64,000 nt of DNA from contig NZ_CP076723.1 in the NCBI RefSeq assembly GCF_018986915.1, positions 4,678,228 through 4,742,227 of the forward strand, read 5' to 3'. Both the position numbers and the translations under genes were made by a program. This document shows, piece after piece, positions 24,883 through 33,525 of the stretch; the first letter of the stretch is position 1; the number at the start of each line of letters is the position of its first letter. Source of the DNA: Geomonas oryzisoli. Its GTDB lineage: Bacteria; Desulfobacterota; Desulfuromonadia; Geobacterales; Geobacteraceae. The notes under the pieces were generated by a model, which was not told the DNA's origin, searched no databases, and saw nothing but the letters and a program-made list of their open reading frames with translations.

Positions 24883-26361
24883 TTAGGGCTTAAGCAAAAC
24901 CTCCAGCGGGGTCTTGAACATATCGAGCACGGGCCCGGGGTGGACACCGAGGTAAACAACCACCAGCGCCATGACCGCCAGTACCCCCGCCTCTCTCAGC
25001 GAAAGGTCCTTCAGCTCCAGCGGCGTCTTCTCCTTGCCGAACAGTACCTCCTGCACCAGGCGCACCGTGTAAACCAGCGTCAGTATGGTCCCCAGGAAGG
25101 CGATCGCCGCTGCTAACGGCGCGACGCGGAAGGTTCCCACCAGGATGATCAGCTCGCTCACGAAATTGTTGAGCCCCGGCACACCGGCGGACGCCATGTT
25201 GAAGACCAGGAAGAAGAAGGAAAAGACCGGGATCTTGCTCCAGGTGCCGCCGAAGCCGGCAAGATCGCGGCTGTCGGCCCGCTCTTCCAGCATCCCGATC
25301 ACGACGAAGAGCGCGCCGGTGGTAACGGCATGGTTCACCATCTGCAGCAGCGCGCCGGAGACCGCAACGGGGCTCCAGGCGGCGATGCCGAGCGCGACGA
25401 ACCCCATGTGGCTGACGCTCGAGTAAGCGAGCATCCGCTTCATGTCGCGCTGGGCGAAGGCGATCCAGGCGAAGTAGCCGATGCCGAGCACGGCCACCAC
25501 GTAGATCAGGGGCGTGAAGGCACGCGATGCTTCGGGGAAAAGCGGGAAGGCGATGCGGATCAGTCCGTAGGCGGCGGTCTTGGAGAGAAGGCTGCCGAGC
25601 ATCAGGGTTCCGGCGACCGGCGCGTCGCAGTAGGCGTCAGGCTGCCAGGTGTGGAGCGGGAACAGCGGGAACTTGATGGCGAAGGAGAGCAGGAACGCGG
25701 CGAACAGCCAGAGCCCGATGTCGTACGGGATGTTGGTGCGGACCAGTTCGGGGAGGGCGAAGGTGTAGCTCGCGGTCTGGGCGCCGTGCATCAGGTAGAG
25801 TGCTATGATCGCCATCAGCATGAGCAGGGAACCCACGAAGGTGTAGAGGAAAAATTTGATGGTGGAGTACACCGGGCGCCCGTTGCCCCAGACGCCGATC
25901 AGTAGCAGCATCGGGATCAGCATCGCCTCCCAGAAGAGGTAGAAGAGGAACAGGTCGAGGCTCAGAAACAGCCCCTGGACGGCGGCCTGCAAGGCGAGCA
26001 ACAGGGCAAGGAACAGCCCGGAGCGCTCCTTGACCTGCCACGCGGAGAGGACGGCGATCAAGGTGATGAACGCGGTGAGGACGACCATGACGGCGCTGAT
26101 GCCGTCCATGCCCAGGGTGTAGCGGATCCCGAAGCGCTCGATCCATGCCGCATCCTCGTAGAGGAAGAACCCGGCAGGCGCACCAGCCGCCTGCTGGCCC
26201 GACAGCGCCAGCGGCCAGAGGGAGAGCGCGAGCTCCGCCAGGCAGAACGCGACGGTCACGCCACGCGCGGTGGCGCCGCTGCGCCGGAGCGCGAAGACCA
26301 GCAGCGACCCGCAGAGCGGAACAAAGACCAGCAGCGTGAGTATCGGGATGAGAGAAGTCAT
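24883..26361 (-). CDS. nuoM: NADH-quinone oxidoreductase subunit M
   Basis: A 492-residue antiporter-like membrane subunit of complex I. It shows 14 or so hydrophobic helices, the GMDGISAVMVVLTAFITL region, the LFYLFWEAMLIPMLLLIG segment with its key Glu, FAIKFPLFPLHTWQPDAYCD and [18 protein letters not shown]. The latter two hold the Lys/His residues of the proton path. It lies 35 nt after nuoL. Length and motifs are normal. Confidence 0.97.
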   Translation of the reverse strand: MTSLIPILTLLVFVPLCGSLLVFALRRSGATARGVTVAFCLAELALSLWPLALSGQQAAGAPAGFFLYEDAAWIERFGIRYTLGMDGISAVMVVLTAFITLIAVLSAWQVKERSGLFLALLLALQAAVQGLFLSLDLFLFYLFWEAMLIPMLLLIGVWGNGRPVYSTIKFFLYTFVGSLLMLMAIIALYLMHGAQTASYTFALPELVRTNIPYDIGLWLFAAFLLSFAIKFPLFPLHTWQPDAYCDAPVAGTLMLGSLLSKTAAYGLIRIAFPLFPEASRAFTPLIYVVAVLGIGYFAWIAFAQRDMKRMLAYSSVSHMGFVALGIAAWSPVAVSGALLQMVNHAVTTGALFVVIGMLEERADSRDLAGFGGTWSKIPVFSFFFLVFNMASAGVPGLNNFVSELIILVGTFRVAPLAAAIAFLGTILTLVYTVRLVQEVLFGKEKTPLELKDLSLREAGVLAVMALVVVYLGVHPGPVLDMFKTPLEVLLKP

Positions 26362-26396
26362 CGGCAGTTCCCGTAGGCGCGCAGGCGCCGGTTACG

Positions 26397-28274
26397 TTAC
26401 AGCGCAAGCCAGGCGAGGTAACCCAGGATGAGGGCTCCCCCGGCGGCAAAACTGATGAGATAGACGGCGACCTTCCCGGTGCTCCAGCGCCCGAGCAGCC
26501 GGCCGGCGCCCCCCAGGCCCGATCCCAGGCCGTCCACGGACGCATCGATCACCCCACGGTCCACCCGCTCCCACCAGAATCCTGCCAGGGCCTGGTAAGG
26601 ACGGATCAGGACCAGGTGGTACAGCTTATCGAAGTACCAGCCGTTGGCCAGGAAGTGGATCAGCGCGGAGGGCTGGGCCTGCGCCTCACGCATCCGCTCG
26701 GCCCGTCCCTTTCCATAGCGGAAGTAGGCGGCCGCGAGACCAAGGAGCGCCACGATTCCGGCGATGAGCTGCAGCGCGATCTCCTGCTCGTGCGAACCGG
26801 TCGGGAGATCGCTTGGGGGGAGCGTCGCGAAGAAGCCGCTCAGGTACCCTCCTCCCAGGTAGGCGGGGAGGTCGAGCGCGCCTCCGAAGAGCGCCAAAAT
26901 GGCGAGCGGGACCAGCACCAATTGCATTACGGTGAGACCGGAGCTGCGGTGCACGTGACCGTTATCTCCCGCAAAGACCAGGAGTACCAGCCGGAAACTG
27001 TAGTAGGCGGTGACCAGCGCGGTGACGAGGCCCAGCAGGTATAAAGCCTGGTACAGCACGCCACCCTTGAGCCAGACGGCCAGCAGTATGCTGTCCTTGC
27101 TGAAGAAGCCGCCGGTGAGGGGGATGCCGGCCAGGCAGGCGGCGCCGATCAGGAAGCTCCAGAAGGTGAGCGGCAGTGAGCGCCGCAGGCCTCCCATCTT
27201 GTAGATGTCCTGCTCGTGGTGCATGGCGGCGATGACGCAGCCCGCCCCGAGGAAGAGCAGGGCCTTGAAGAAGGCGTGCACCAGCAGGTGGAAGGTCGCC
27301 GCGGTGACCGCCCCGGCGCCGACGCCGAGCATCATGTAGCCGATCTGGCTGATGGTCGAATAGGCCAGCACCCGTTTCAGGTCCCGCTGCGCGAGGGCGC
27401 AGGTGGCGCCGTAGAAGGCGGTCAGCCCGCCGGTGATCGCGATGGCGGCGAGGGCGGTCTTGGAGCCGCCGATCAACGGCAGCAGGCGCGCCAGCAGGTA
27501 GACGCCGGCGGTGACCATGGTGGCGGCGTGGATCATGGCGGAGACCGGGGTCGGGCCGGCCATCGCGTCCGGGAGCCAGACCATGAGCGGCATCTGCGCC
27601 GACTTGCCCATGGCGGCGATCAGGAACAGGATCCCCAGCATGGTGATGACGGAGCCGGGCATGAGGAACCCCATCCCGTTCACCTTGGTGACGGAAAGGG
27701 TGTTGAACAGCTGGAACAGCCAGGCCAGCGCGATCATCAGGGCCACGTCCCCGATCCTGGTGGTGATGAAGGCCTTCCTGCCGGCGTCGGCGTTAGCAGG
27801 ATCGGTGTACCAGAAGCCGATTAGGAGGTAGGAGCAGAAGCCCACCCCTTCCCAGCCGAGATACAGCAGGGGCAGGGTCTCCCCGAGAACCAGGGTGAGC
27901 ATGGCGAACACGAACAGGTTCAAAAGGGCGAAATAGCGCGCGTAGTCCTCGTCTTCGCGCATGTAGAAGACGGAATAGACGTGGATCAGCCCGCATACGA
28001 AACCGATCATGACCACCATCGACAGCGAGAGTGGGTCGAGGTAGAGCGAGAAGGGGATGGAGAGATCGAAGCTTGCGAACCAGTCGGCCAGGGTGATCAC
28101 CTGCGGACCCGAGTACGTCACGGCGGCCAGCACCGCGCAGGCGAAGCTTCCCCAGACCGTGGTGCAGGCCAGTACCTCCACCAGCGTGCGCGGCAGTTTA
28201 CGTCCCGCCACGGCGCAGGTGATCCCGCCGGCGAGTGGGAAGAGGAGCATGAGTGTCAGGTAGGTAGCAAGCAT
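26397..28274 (-). CDS. nuoL: NADH-quinone oxidoreductase subunit L
   Basis: A 625-residue proton-translocating subunit of complex I, the distal antiporter-like unit with the long lateral helix at its C-terminus (IRPYQALAGFWWERVDRGVI then a last hydrophobic helix). Core motifs: GWEGVGFCSYLLIGFWY, MGKSAQMPLMVWLPDAMAGP, ALIHAATMVTAGVYLLAR-like (here AMIHAATMVTAGVYL) and KRVLAYSTISQIGYMMLG. The start ATG comes 3 nt after nuoK's stop, so translation is coupled. Confidence 0.97.
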   Translation of the reverse strand: MLATYLTLMLLFPLAGGITCAVAGRKLPRTLVEVLACTTVWGSFACAVLAAVTYSGPQVITLADWFASFDLSIPFSLYLDPLSLSMVVMIGFVCGLIHVYSVFYMREDEDYARYFALLNLFVFAMLTLVLGETLPLLYLGWEGVGFCSYLLIGFWYTDPANADAGRKAFITTRIGDVALMIALAWLFQLFNTLSVTKVNGMGFLMPGSVITMLGILFLIAAMGKSAQMPLMVWLPDAMAGPTPVSAMIHAATMVTAGVYLLARLLPLIGGSKTALAAIAITGGLTAFYGATCALAQRDLKRVLAYSTISQIGYMMLGVGAGAVTAATFHLLVHAFFKALLFLGAGCVIAAMHHEQDIYKMGGLRRSLPLTFWSFLIGAACLAGIPLTGGFFSKDSILLAVWLKGGVLYQALYLLGLVTALVTAYYSFRLVLLVFAGDNGHVHRSSGLTVMQLVLVPLAILALFGGALDLPAYLGGGYLSGFFATLPPSDLPTGSHEQEIALQLIAGIVALLGLAAAYFRYGKGRAERMREAQAQPSALIHFLANGWYFDKLYHLVLIRPYQALAGFWWERVDRGVIDASVDGLGSGLGGAGRLLGRWSTGKVAVYLISFAAGGALILGYLAWLAL

Positions 28275-28277
28275 CGT

Positions 28278-28586
28278 CTAGCCCTTCATGGAGTCGAACC
28301 GGTCGGTGTTGACGGTATTCTTGCGCCGGTGCAGGTAAACGACCATGGCGAGCGCAAGCGACACCTCCGCGGAGGTCAGCGCCATCAGCATCAGCGAGAA
28401 AAGTTGTCCGTCCGCGATCTGCCAGTGGGCGGAGCCGCCGACGAAGGTGAGCATCACCGCGTTCAGCATGATCTCGATGCCGATCAGCATCATGATGACG
28501 TTGGCGCGCCAGGCCACCACGCAGCCAAGGCCCATGGCGAACATCAGCGATGCCACGATCAGCACGTGGGAAAGGGGTACGCTCAT
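28278..28586 (-). CDS. nuoK: NADH-quinone oxidoreductase subunit K
   Basis: A 102-residue, three-helix subunit of complex I. LGCVVAWRANVIMMLIGIEI and LNAVMLTFVG hold the conserved glutamates of the proton channel (Glu in GIEIMLNAV, Glu in TSAEVSLALAMVVYL). Its ATG overlaps the TGA of nuoJ in an ATGA arrangement, indicating coupled translation. Confidence 0.97.
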   Translation of the reverse strand: MSVPLSHVLIVASLMFAMGLGCVVAWRANVIMMLIGIEIMLNAVMLTFVGGSAHWQIADGQLFSLMLMALTSAEVSLALAMVVYLHRRKNTVNTDRFDSMKG

Positions 28587-29068
28587 TTGCGCCTCCCGAG
28601 GTAGAGTGCGCCCACCAGCGCGAACAAGAGCTGCATGGAGACCACTTCCACGGCCACCCCGTATTGCTTGAACAGGGTGAAGGCGAACTGGCGCACCGGG
28701 ATCTGTACGAACCCCGGGGGAACCGCCTGCAGGCGGGAACAGAGCAGGACCACCAGCGACCCCACCACGGCTCCCGCCAGAAGCAGGGCCGGCAGCCAGT
28801 TCTTCAAGTGAGGCTTGGGGAGCTTCTCGGGCGACTCCAGCTCCAGCATCATGATGACGAACAGGAAGAGCACCATGATGGCACCGGCGTAGATGATCAC
28901 CTCGAAGGCCGCGATGAGCGGCGCCCCCAGGAGATAGAACATCAGGGCCAGGGCGAGGAACGAGGCCACCAGGTAGACGATGGAGCGCACCGCCTGTCGG
29001 GCCGTGATGGCGAGCAGGGTCCCGGTGAGGAGCACCGCCGCCAGTATGTAGAAAAGGGTCGCTTCCAT
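28583..29068 (-). CDS. nuoJ: NADH-quinone oxidoreductase subunit J
   Basis: A 161-residue membrane subunit of complex I with five predicted helices; IIYAGAIMVLFLFVIMMLEL is the signature with the pi-bulge region used in coupling. The frame is open far upstream into a GC-rich repeat, but the proper start is the ATG (MEATLFYIL) after CGGAGC. The stretch upstream is therefore non-coding repeat, not an N-terminal extension. Confidence 0.95.
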   Translation of the reverse strand: MEATLFYILAAVLLTGTLLAITARQAVRSIVYLVASFLALALMFYLLGAPLIAAFEVIIYAGAIMVLFLFVIMMLELESPEKLPKPHLKNWLPALLLAGAVVGSLVVLLCSRLQAVPPGFVQIPVRQFAFTLFKQYGVAVEVVSMQLLFALVGALYLGRRK

Positions 29069-29105
29069 TTCGCTCCGGTCGTTTTCTGCTTCGATCTGTG
29101 CTTCG

Positions 29106-29198
29106 TCCCCTCCCCCGGAGGGGGAGGGTTTGGGAGGGGGAAGTCTTTGCGCCGGCAGTTGCCCCCCTCCCAACCTCCCCCCTCCGGGGGGAGGAGTC
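29106..29198. repeat. GC-rich twin-hairpin intergenic repeat, copy 2 (nuoI-nuoJ gap)
   Basis: CCCCTCCCCCGGAGGGGGAG and CTCCCAACCTCCCCCCTCCG type arms, with a core unlike that of the other copies. Same family as at 19775, 31466 and 59280. Confidence 0.85.
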
Positions 29199-29235
29199 GT
29201 GGGACGATGAGGCGGTTCGCCTTTAGGCATACCCG

Positions 29236-29766
29236 TTACGGCAACAGGCTTCTCGGGTCTGCCGGTGCCTGTTCGCCTGCGCCGCTACCGCGCGGCTGCA
29301 CCACGCCGGTCCCGGCGTGGCGGTAGAAATTGTAGTTGGGATCCTTGCCGGTGCCGTCGATGAGCAGGTCCTCCTTCTCGTAGACCATGTCGATCACCTG
29401 GCGCCTGCAGTGGAACATCTCGGGCGACATCTGGATGGCGAGCGTCGGGCAGGCCTCGGCGCACAGGCCGCACAGGATGCAGCGCGAGAAGTTGATGCGG
29501 AACCAGGCGGCGTAACGTCGGCCGTTCTCCCCTTCCGCCGCGGCCATCGAGATGCAGTCGACGGGGCACGCCCCGGAGCACAGATAGCAGGCGACGCAGC
29601 GCTCGGCGCCGTCGGGGTCGCGGGTGAGGACGATGCTGCCGCGGAAGCGTTCGGGCATGGGCCTGCGCTCCTCGGGGAACTGCACCGTGACCGGCTTCCG
29701 GAAGATATGGCGGAAGGTGATGGAAAGGCCGGTCAGGATCTCTTTTATGTCGTTCAGTAGGGGCAT
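29236..29766 (-). CDS. nuoI: NADH-quinone oxidoreductase subunit I
   Basis: A 176-residue complex I subunit with two 4Fe-4S clusters (N6a and N6b): [16 protein letters not shown] and [16 protein letters not shown]. It passes electrons from NuoG to NuoB. The N-terminal amphipathic helix ([16 protein letters not shown]) docks it on the membrane arm. The C-terminus is longer than the minimum and Pro/Gly rich ([20 protein letters not shown]). Normally nuoI directly follows nuoH; here an ankyrin gene and a hairpin intervene. Confidence 0.97.
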   Translation of the reverse strand: MPLLNDIKEILTGLSITFRHIFRKPVTVQFPEERRPMPERFRGSIVLTRDPDGAERCVACYLCSGACPVDCISMAAAEGENGRRYAAWFRINFSRCILCGLCAEACPTLAIQMSPEMFHCRRQVIDMVYEKEDLLIDGTGKDPNYNFYRHAGTGVVQPRGSGAGEQAPADPRSLLP

Positions 29767-29866
29767 CTGATCCTGCTCGAGGTGTCGTTGGTGCCGTAGT
29801 AGATGCCGGCAGATTCGTTAAGGCCGACCCGGTCGCCGCGAGGGCTGGACCGGTGCGGGCCGGGGC

Positions 29867-29895
29867 CCGGCAGGCAGCACGGGGCCGCCTGCCGG
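29867..29895 (-). other. Perfect GC-rich hairpin between the ankyrin gene and nuoI
   Basis: CCGGCAGGC pairs with GCCTGCCGG around an 11-nt loop. No T run follows, so it is not a classical terminator; it may stabilise mRNA or attenuate. Confidence 0.7.
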
Positions 29896-29904
29896 AAGGA
29901 GGTG

Positions 29905-30354
29905 TCAGTTGGGCCGTAGTGACTTCATCAAGAGGTCGAGGGTCTGTCTGTGCCGGTTGTTCTCTGCGTAGGCAAGGGCGGTTGTTCCTGAGTACGACAT
30001 TGCCAGCGGGTCGGCGCCGCTGTCGACCAGCATCTGCGTGGTCTGGGTGCAGCCGTAGTTGGCTGCCAGCATGAGCGGGGTGTGGCCGTCACGGTCGCGG
30101 GCATCGACCTCGGCTCCCCTTTGCAACAGCAGGCGTACCACGTCCGCGTGGCCGTTGGCCGCGGCGAAATGCAGCGCCGTCTTTCCCTTGTCGCTTCTGG
30201 CCGCCAGGTTGGCGCCCCGCTCAAGCAGGTCGCTCACCTCGGCCAGATTACCGGCCTTTGCTGCGTCCATCAATGCGGTGTGGCCGTTTTTGTCCACCGC
30301 ATCCACCTGTGCCCTGAACCCTGCCCCCAACTCGACTTCCACGGTTGTTGTCAT
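29905..30354 (-). CDS. Ankyrin-repeat protein inside the nuo operon
   Basis: A 149-residue protein with a short N-terminus and about four ankyrin repeats: KNGHTALMDAAKAGNLAEV, KGKTALHFAAANGHADVV, RDGHTPLMLAANYGCTQTT and SGTTALAYAENNRHRQTLDL. The fold mediates protein contacts; no catalytic domain or signal peptide is seen. AAGGAGG with a 7-nt spacer precedes the ATG. It is on the same strand as, and lies between, nuoH (46 nt upstream) and nuoI (about 140 nt downstream), so it is almost certainly on the nuo transcript. It is not a known complex I subunit. Whether it acts on complex I or was simply inserted is unknown. Confidence 0.92.
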   Translation of the reverse strand: MTTTVEVELGAGFRAQVDAVDKNGHTALMDAAKAGNLAEVSDLLERGANLAARSDKGKTALHFAAANGHADVVRLLLQRGAEVDARDRDGHTPLMLAANYGCTQTTQMLVDSGADPLAMSYSGTTALAYAENNRHRQTLDLLMKSLRPN

Positions 30355-30399
30355 CGCAGTTCCTCCTTTGTGAGAATACATTGCCCAGTACAACGCCTC

Positions 30400-31389
30400 T
30401 TATCGTAAAGCCAGCCACCACCCGGTGACTAGAATGTTGAGAAGAGCAAGCGGTGTCAGGAACTTCCAGCCCAGGTGCATGAGCTGGTCGTAGCGAAGGC
30501 GTGGGAGGGTTCCCCTGACCCAGATGAACAGGAACGAGAATAGTACGACCTTGATGAAAAACCACATTACCGGCGGCAGCAACGGGCCGCGCCATCCCCC
30601 CAGGAAAAAGAGCGAGGCGAGCGAGCCCAGCGAGATGATGTTGATGTACTCCCCGACGAAGAACAGGCCGAAGCGCATCCCCGAGTACTCCGTGTGGAAG
30701 CCGGCCACCAGTTCTCCTTCCGCCTCGGGAAGGTCGAAGGGGATCCGGCGGCACTCGGCCAGGATGCTGACCAGGAAGATCACGAAGGCGACCGGCTGGT
30801 ACACGATGAAGGGCATCTCGGCCTGGGCGTTGACGATGTCGGCGAGGCTCAACGATTTGGCCAGCATGACCACGGGAACCAGCGACAGTCCCATGGAGAG
30901 CTCGTAGGAGATCAGTTGGGACAGGCCGCGGATGCTCCCCAGGAGCGCGTACTTGGAGTTCGAAGCCCAGCCACCGAGCGCTACGCCGTAGACCGCGATG
31001 GAGGAGAGAGCCATGAAGAAGAGCACTCCCACGTTCAGATCGGCGATCTGCAGGTGCACCTGGCGCCCGAAGAGCTGCACCGGCGCCCCCAGCGGGATGA
31101 TGGCGAAGGTCAGGATGGCCGGGATGGCGGCCATGGCCGGCGCCAGTGAGAAGAGCAGGCGGTCGGCGGCCGTGGGGATCATGTCCTCCTTGGTCAGCAT
31201 CTTGATGACGTCGGCCAGCGGCTGCAAAAGGCCCAGGGGGCCGACCCGGTTCGGGCCGATCCGGTCCTGGATGAAGCCCAGGATGCGCCGCTCCGCCAGC
31301 ACCAGGTAGGCCGCAAAGGTCAGTATGATCGCGTACAGCAGTACGATCTTGCCGAGCATCAGCGCTATGTCGGTGGCAGTCCAGGTCAT
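30400..31389 (-). CDS. nuoH: NADH-quinone oxidoreductase subunit H
   Basis: A 329-residue membrane subunit that forms the quinone site with NuoB and NuoD and links it to the proton path. Conserved pieces: ERRILGFIQDRIGPNRVGPL, QPLADVIKMLTKEDMIPTAA, GWASNSKYALLGSIRGLSQL, ISYELSMGL and RIPFDLPEAEGELVAGFHTE with its Glu cluster. Length is normal. It lies about 190 nt after nuoG; the gap contains a repeat. Confidence 0.97.
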   Translation of the reverse strand: MTWTATDIALMLGKIVLLYAIILTFAAYLVLAERRILGFIQDRIGPNRVGPLGLLQPLADVIKMLTKEDMIPTAADRLLFSLAPAMAAIPAILTFAIIPLGAPVQLFGRQVHLQIADLNVGVLFFMALSSIAVYGVALGGWASNSKYALLGSIRGLSQLISYELSMGLSLVPVVMLAKSLSLADIVNAQAEMPFIVYQPVAFVIFLVSILAECRRIPFDLPEAEGELVAGFHTEYSGMRFGLFFVGEYINIISLGSLASLFFLGGWRGPLLPPVMWFFIKVVLFSFLFIWVRGTLPRLRYDQLMHLGWKFLTPLALLNILVTGWWLALR

Positions 31390-31465
31390 AAACGTTCCTC
31401 CCGCCGCGGCGGGAACAGGCGAACCACTTCTTCGCCCCTCAAAGTTACTGTATCCTCAGCGTCAC

Positions 31466-31557
31466 GTCCCCGTCCCCGGAGGGGGAGGGACAGGGAGGGG
31501 GATTGCTGCTGTATGAATGCCCCCCCTCCCAACCTCCCCCCTCCGGGGGGAGGAGCA
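31466..31557. repeat. GC-rich twin-hairpin intergenic repeat, copy 3 (nuoG-nuoH gap)
   Basis: Reverse complement of copy 1 with nearly identical arms: CCCCGGAGGGGGAGGGACAG and CCTCCCAACCTCCCCCCTCC. Only the central 20 or so nt differ. Confidence 0.88.
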
Positions 31558-31581
31558 ATGCCATCCTGTAGGGGCGAATAA

Positions 31582-33519
31582 TCATTCGCCCAGACCCATC
31601 TCGAAAATACGGACCCCTTCGCCCTCCGGGTCGAGGCTTTTCAACGCGCGCCATTTGCCGGAGAGCGGCTCCACCGGCTCTCCCCCCAGCCTCTCGATCA
31701 GCTGCGCCATCACCTGCCAGGCATCGCGCTCCGCCCCGCCGGGAACCTCCTTCCGGTGCAGCCGCGGCGGATGCAAGGTGACGGCCTCGGTGGCGCTGCC
31801 GTAATACTTCGGGTCGAGGCCCCTCAGCGGAAGGCCGGCCACCCTGCTGCGTTCAAAGCGCTGCGCGCGTCCCTCGCAGTTGATGGCGGTGCCGTCGGAC
31901 TCGACCCAGGTGGTGGTGGGGAGGAAGATGGGGCTCTTGTCGTGGACGGGCCCCCGGCGCCAGTCCGCGCTCGCCAGGACCTCCACTTGCGAGAGCAGTC
32001 CATCCGGCACGTCGGCCTCGAAGCAGACCACCCCTTTCACCTGCCCGGATGCCACCAGTTCGGTCAAGGGAGATGCAGCGTGCTCGATCGTGAGCAAAGC
32101 GGCGGCAAAGCCGTTCGCCCCAGGCTGCAGCATGACCAGTTTCGCGCCGCTGGAGGCGATTTGCGCCAAAAGTTCGGGATCCTTCTTGCCGCAGCCGCAG
32201 ATGATTACCCCTTTGCCGCCCCCCTCGAAGGGGACCTGGTCCAGGGACTCCACGGCCGTGTACTTGAAGGGGGGGATGTTGCGGGCTGGGATCGGATCGC
32301 CGTCGACCAGGAAAATCTGGGCGCCTGCCAGGAAGGCCTTGCGCACCGCCAGGGCCAGCATGGGGCCCTCCTCCATCAGGTCGAGGGCGTGCAGGGCGAC
32401 CCACTGCGCCTGCTCGATTTCCCTGACATAAGCAGTGTTCTCCTCGTGGAGGAGCTTCGCTGCCGCCACGCTCCCCTGCTGCTGGTCGGGATCGCCGTAG
32501 TAGCTGAGCCTCGCCCCTCCAGCGGCGCGGGCAAGCTGGGCCAAAAGGATCATCCCTTCCAATGAGAGCCTCGGCGACCCCACGAAGGCAAGGGCACCGG
32601 CGCCGTTTCGGCGCACGAACTCGGTGATGGACTTGGCCGCCGCGTCGACGGCGACGTCGTAGCCGCAGGTGGCGCCGTCCAGGCGGGGGTCCCGTGGCCG
32701 TTGCGGATCGTTGAGGTACGCCTTGTCGAAGCGGGCTCGGTCGCAGATGAACCAGCCGTTCACCTGGTCGTTGCGGCGCCCGACGATCTTGATTGTCTCG
32801 CGCTGGAAGTTCTGCGGGGAGGTGTTGCACCCCACCGAGCAGTGCTGGCAGATGGAAGGGGCGAACTGGTAATCCCAGTAGCGGGCCCGGAACCGCCCGG
32901 TCTTGTCGGTGAAGACGCCGGTCGGGCAGATGTCCACCAGGTTCCCCGAGAACGGGGACTCCAGGGGGCCCTCCTGGAACCTGCCGAAGTAGACCCGGCC
33001 CGCGCTCCCCATGACACCGAAGTCGGTGCCCCCGGCGTAATCCTGGTAGAAGCGGACGCAGCGGTAGCACTCGATGCAGCGGTTCATCTCGTGGTGGATT
33101 CCCTCACCCAGGTACTGGTTCTGGAAGGTGCGCTTCTTCCCCTGGTACCGGCGGCGGCTGTGGCCACCGGCGATGGTGAAGTCCTGCAGCAGGCACTCGC
33201 CCCCCTCGTCGCAGATCGGGCAGTCGTGCGGGTGGTTCAGCATGAGCCACTCGATGACCAGGGAGCGCATCTTGAGCGCTTCGGGGTCGGTGGTGGAGAC
33301 CACCATGCCGTCCTGGGCCGGCAGGGCGCAGGACATCTGGATCCCCTTCACCGGGCCGTCCAGGAGCTTCACGGCGCAGAGCCGGCAGGCCGCGGCGATG
33401 GCGAGAGCCGGGTGGTAGCAAAAGTGCGGGATGGTGATCCCGACGCTGCGGGCCGCCTCCAGCACGCTGGTCCCCGGCGCGACCTCCACCGGTATGTCAT
33501 CGATGATAAGTTTCGGCAT
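31582..33519 (-). CDS. nuoG: NADH-quinone oxidoreductase subunit G
   Basis: A 645-residue subunit of the NADH-oxidising arm. The N-terminal part has the 2Fe-2S ligands (CYHPALAIAAACRLC), the His/Cys cluster N5 (HPHDCPICDEGGECLLQ) and the N4-type site (NRCIECYRCVRF); a further cluster motif, ICQHCSVGCN, starts the molybdopterin-oxidoreductase-like region. The C-terminal part is shorter than in E. coli (about 908 residues) but in the range of compact NuoG proteins. The start ATG lies 6 nt after nuoF. Confidence 0.96.
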   Translation of the reverse strand: MPKLIIDDIPVEVAPGTSVLEAARSVGITIPHFCYHPALAIAAACRLCAVKLLDGPVKGIQMSCALPAQDGMVVSTTDPEALKMRSLVIEWLMLNHPHDCPICDEGGECLLQDFTIAGGHSRRRYQGKKRTFQNQYLGEGIHHEMNRCIECYRCVRFYQDYAGGTDFGVMGSAGRVYFGRFQEGPLESPFSGNLVDICPTGVFTDKTGRFRARYWDYQFAPSICQHCSVGCNTSPQNFQRETIKIVGRRNDQVNGWFICDRARFDKAYLNDPQRPRDPRLDGATCGYDVAVDAAAKSITEFVRRNGAGALAFVGSPRLSLEGMILLAQLARAAGGARLSYYGDPDQQQGSVAAAKLLHEENTAYVREIEQAQWVALHALDLMEEGPMLALAVRKAFLAGAQIFLVDGDPIPARNIPPFKYTAVESLDQVPFEGGGKGVIICGCGKKDPELLAQIASSGAKLVMLQPGANGFAAALLTIEHAASPLTELVASGQVKGVVCFEADVPDGLLSQVEVLASADWRRGPVHDKSPIFLPTTTWVESDGTAINCEGRAQRFERSRVAGLPLRGLDPKYYGSATEAVTLHPPRLHRKEVPGGAERDAWQVMAQLIERLGGEPVEPLSGKWRALKSLDPEGEGVRIFEMGLGE

Positions 33520-33525
33520 GATGTC

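Noticed and set aside
29069..29230. 54-residue N-terminal extension of NuoJ
   Set aside because: It would translate a GC-rich repeat; a normal ribosome site and start lie after it.
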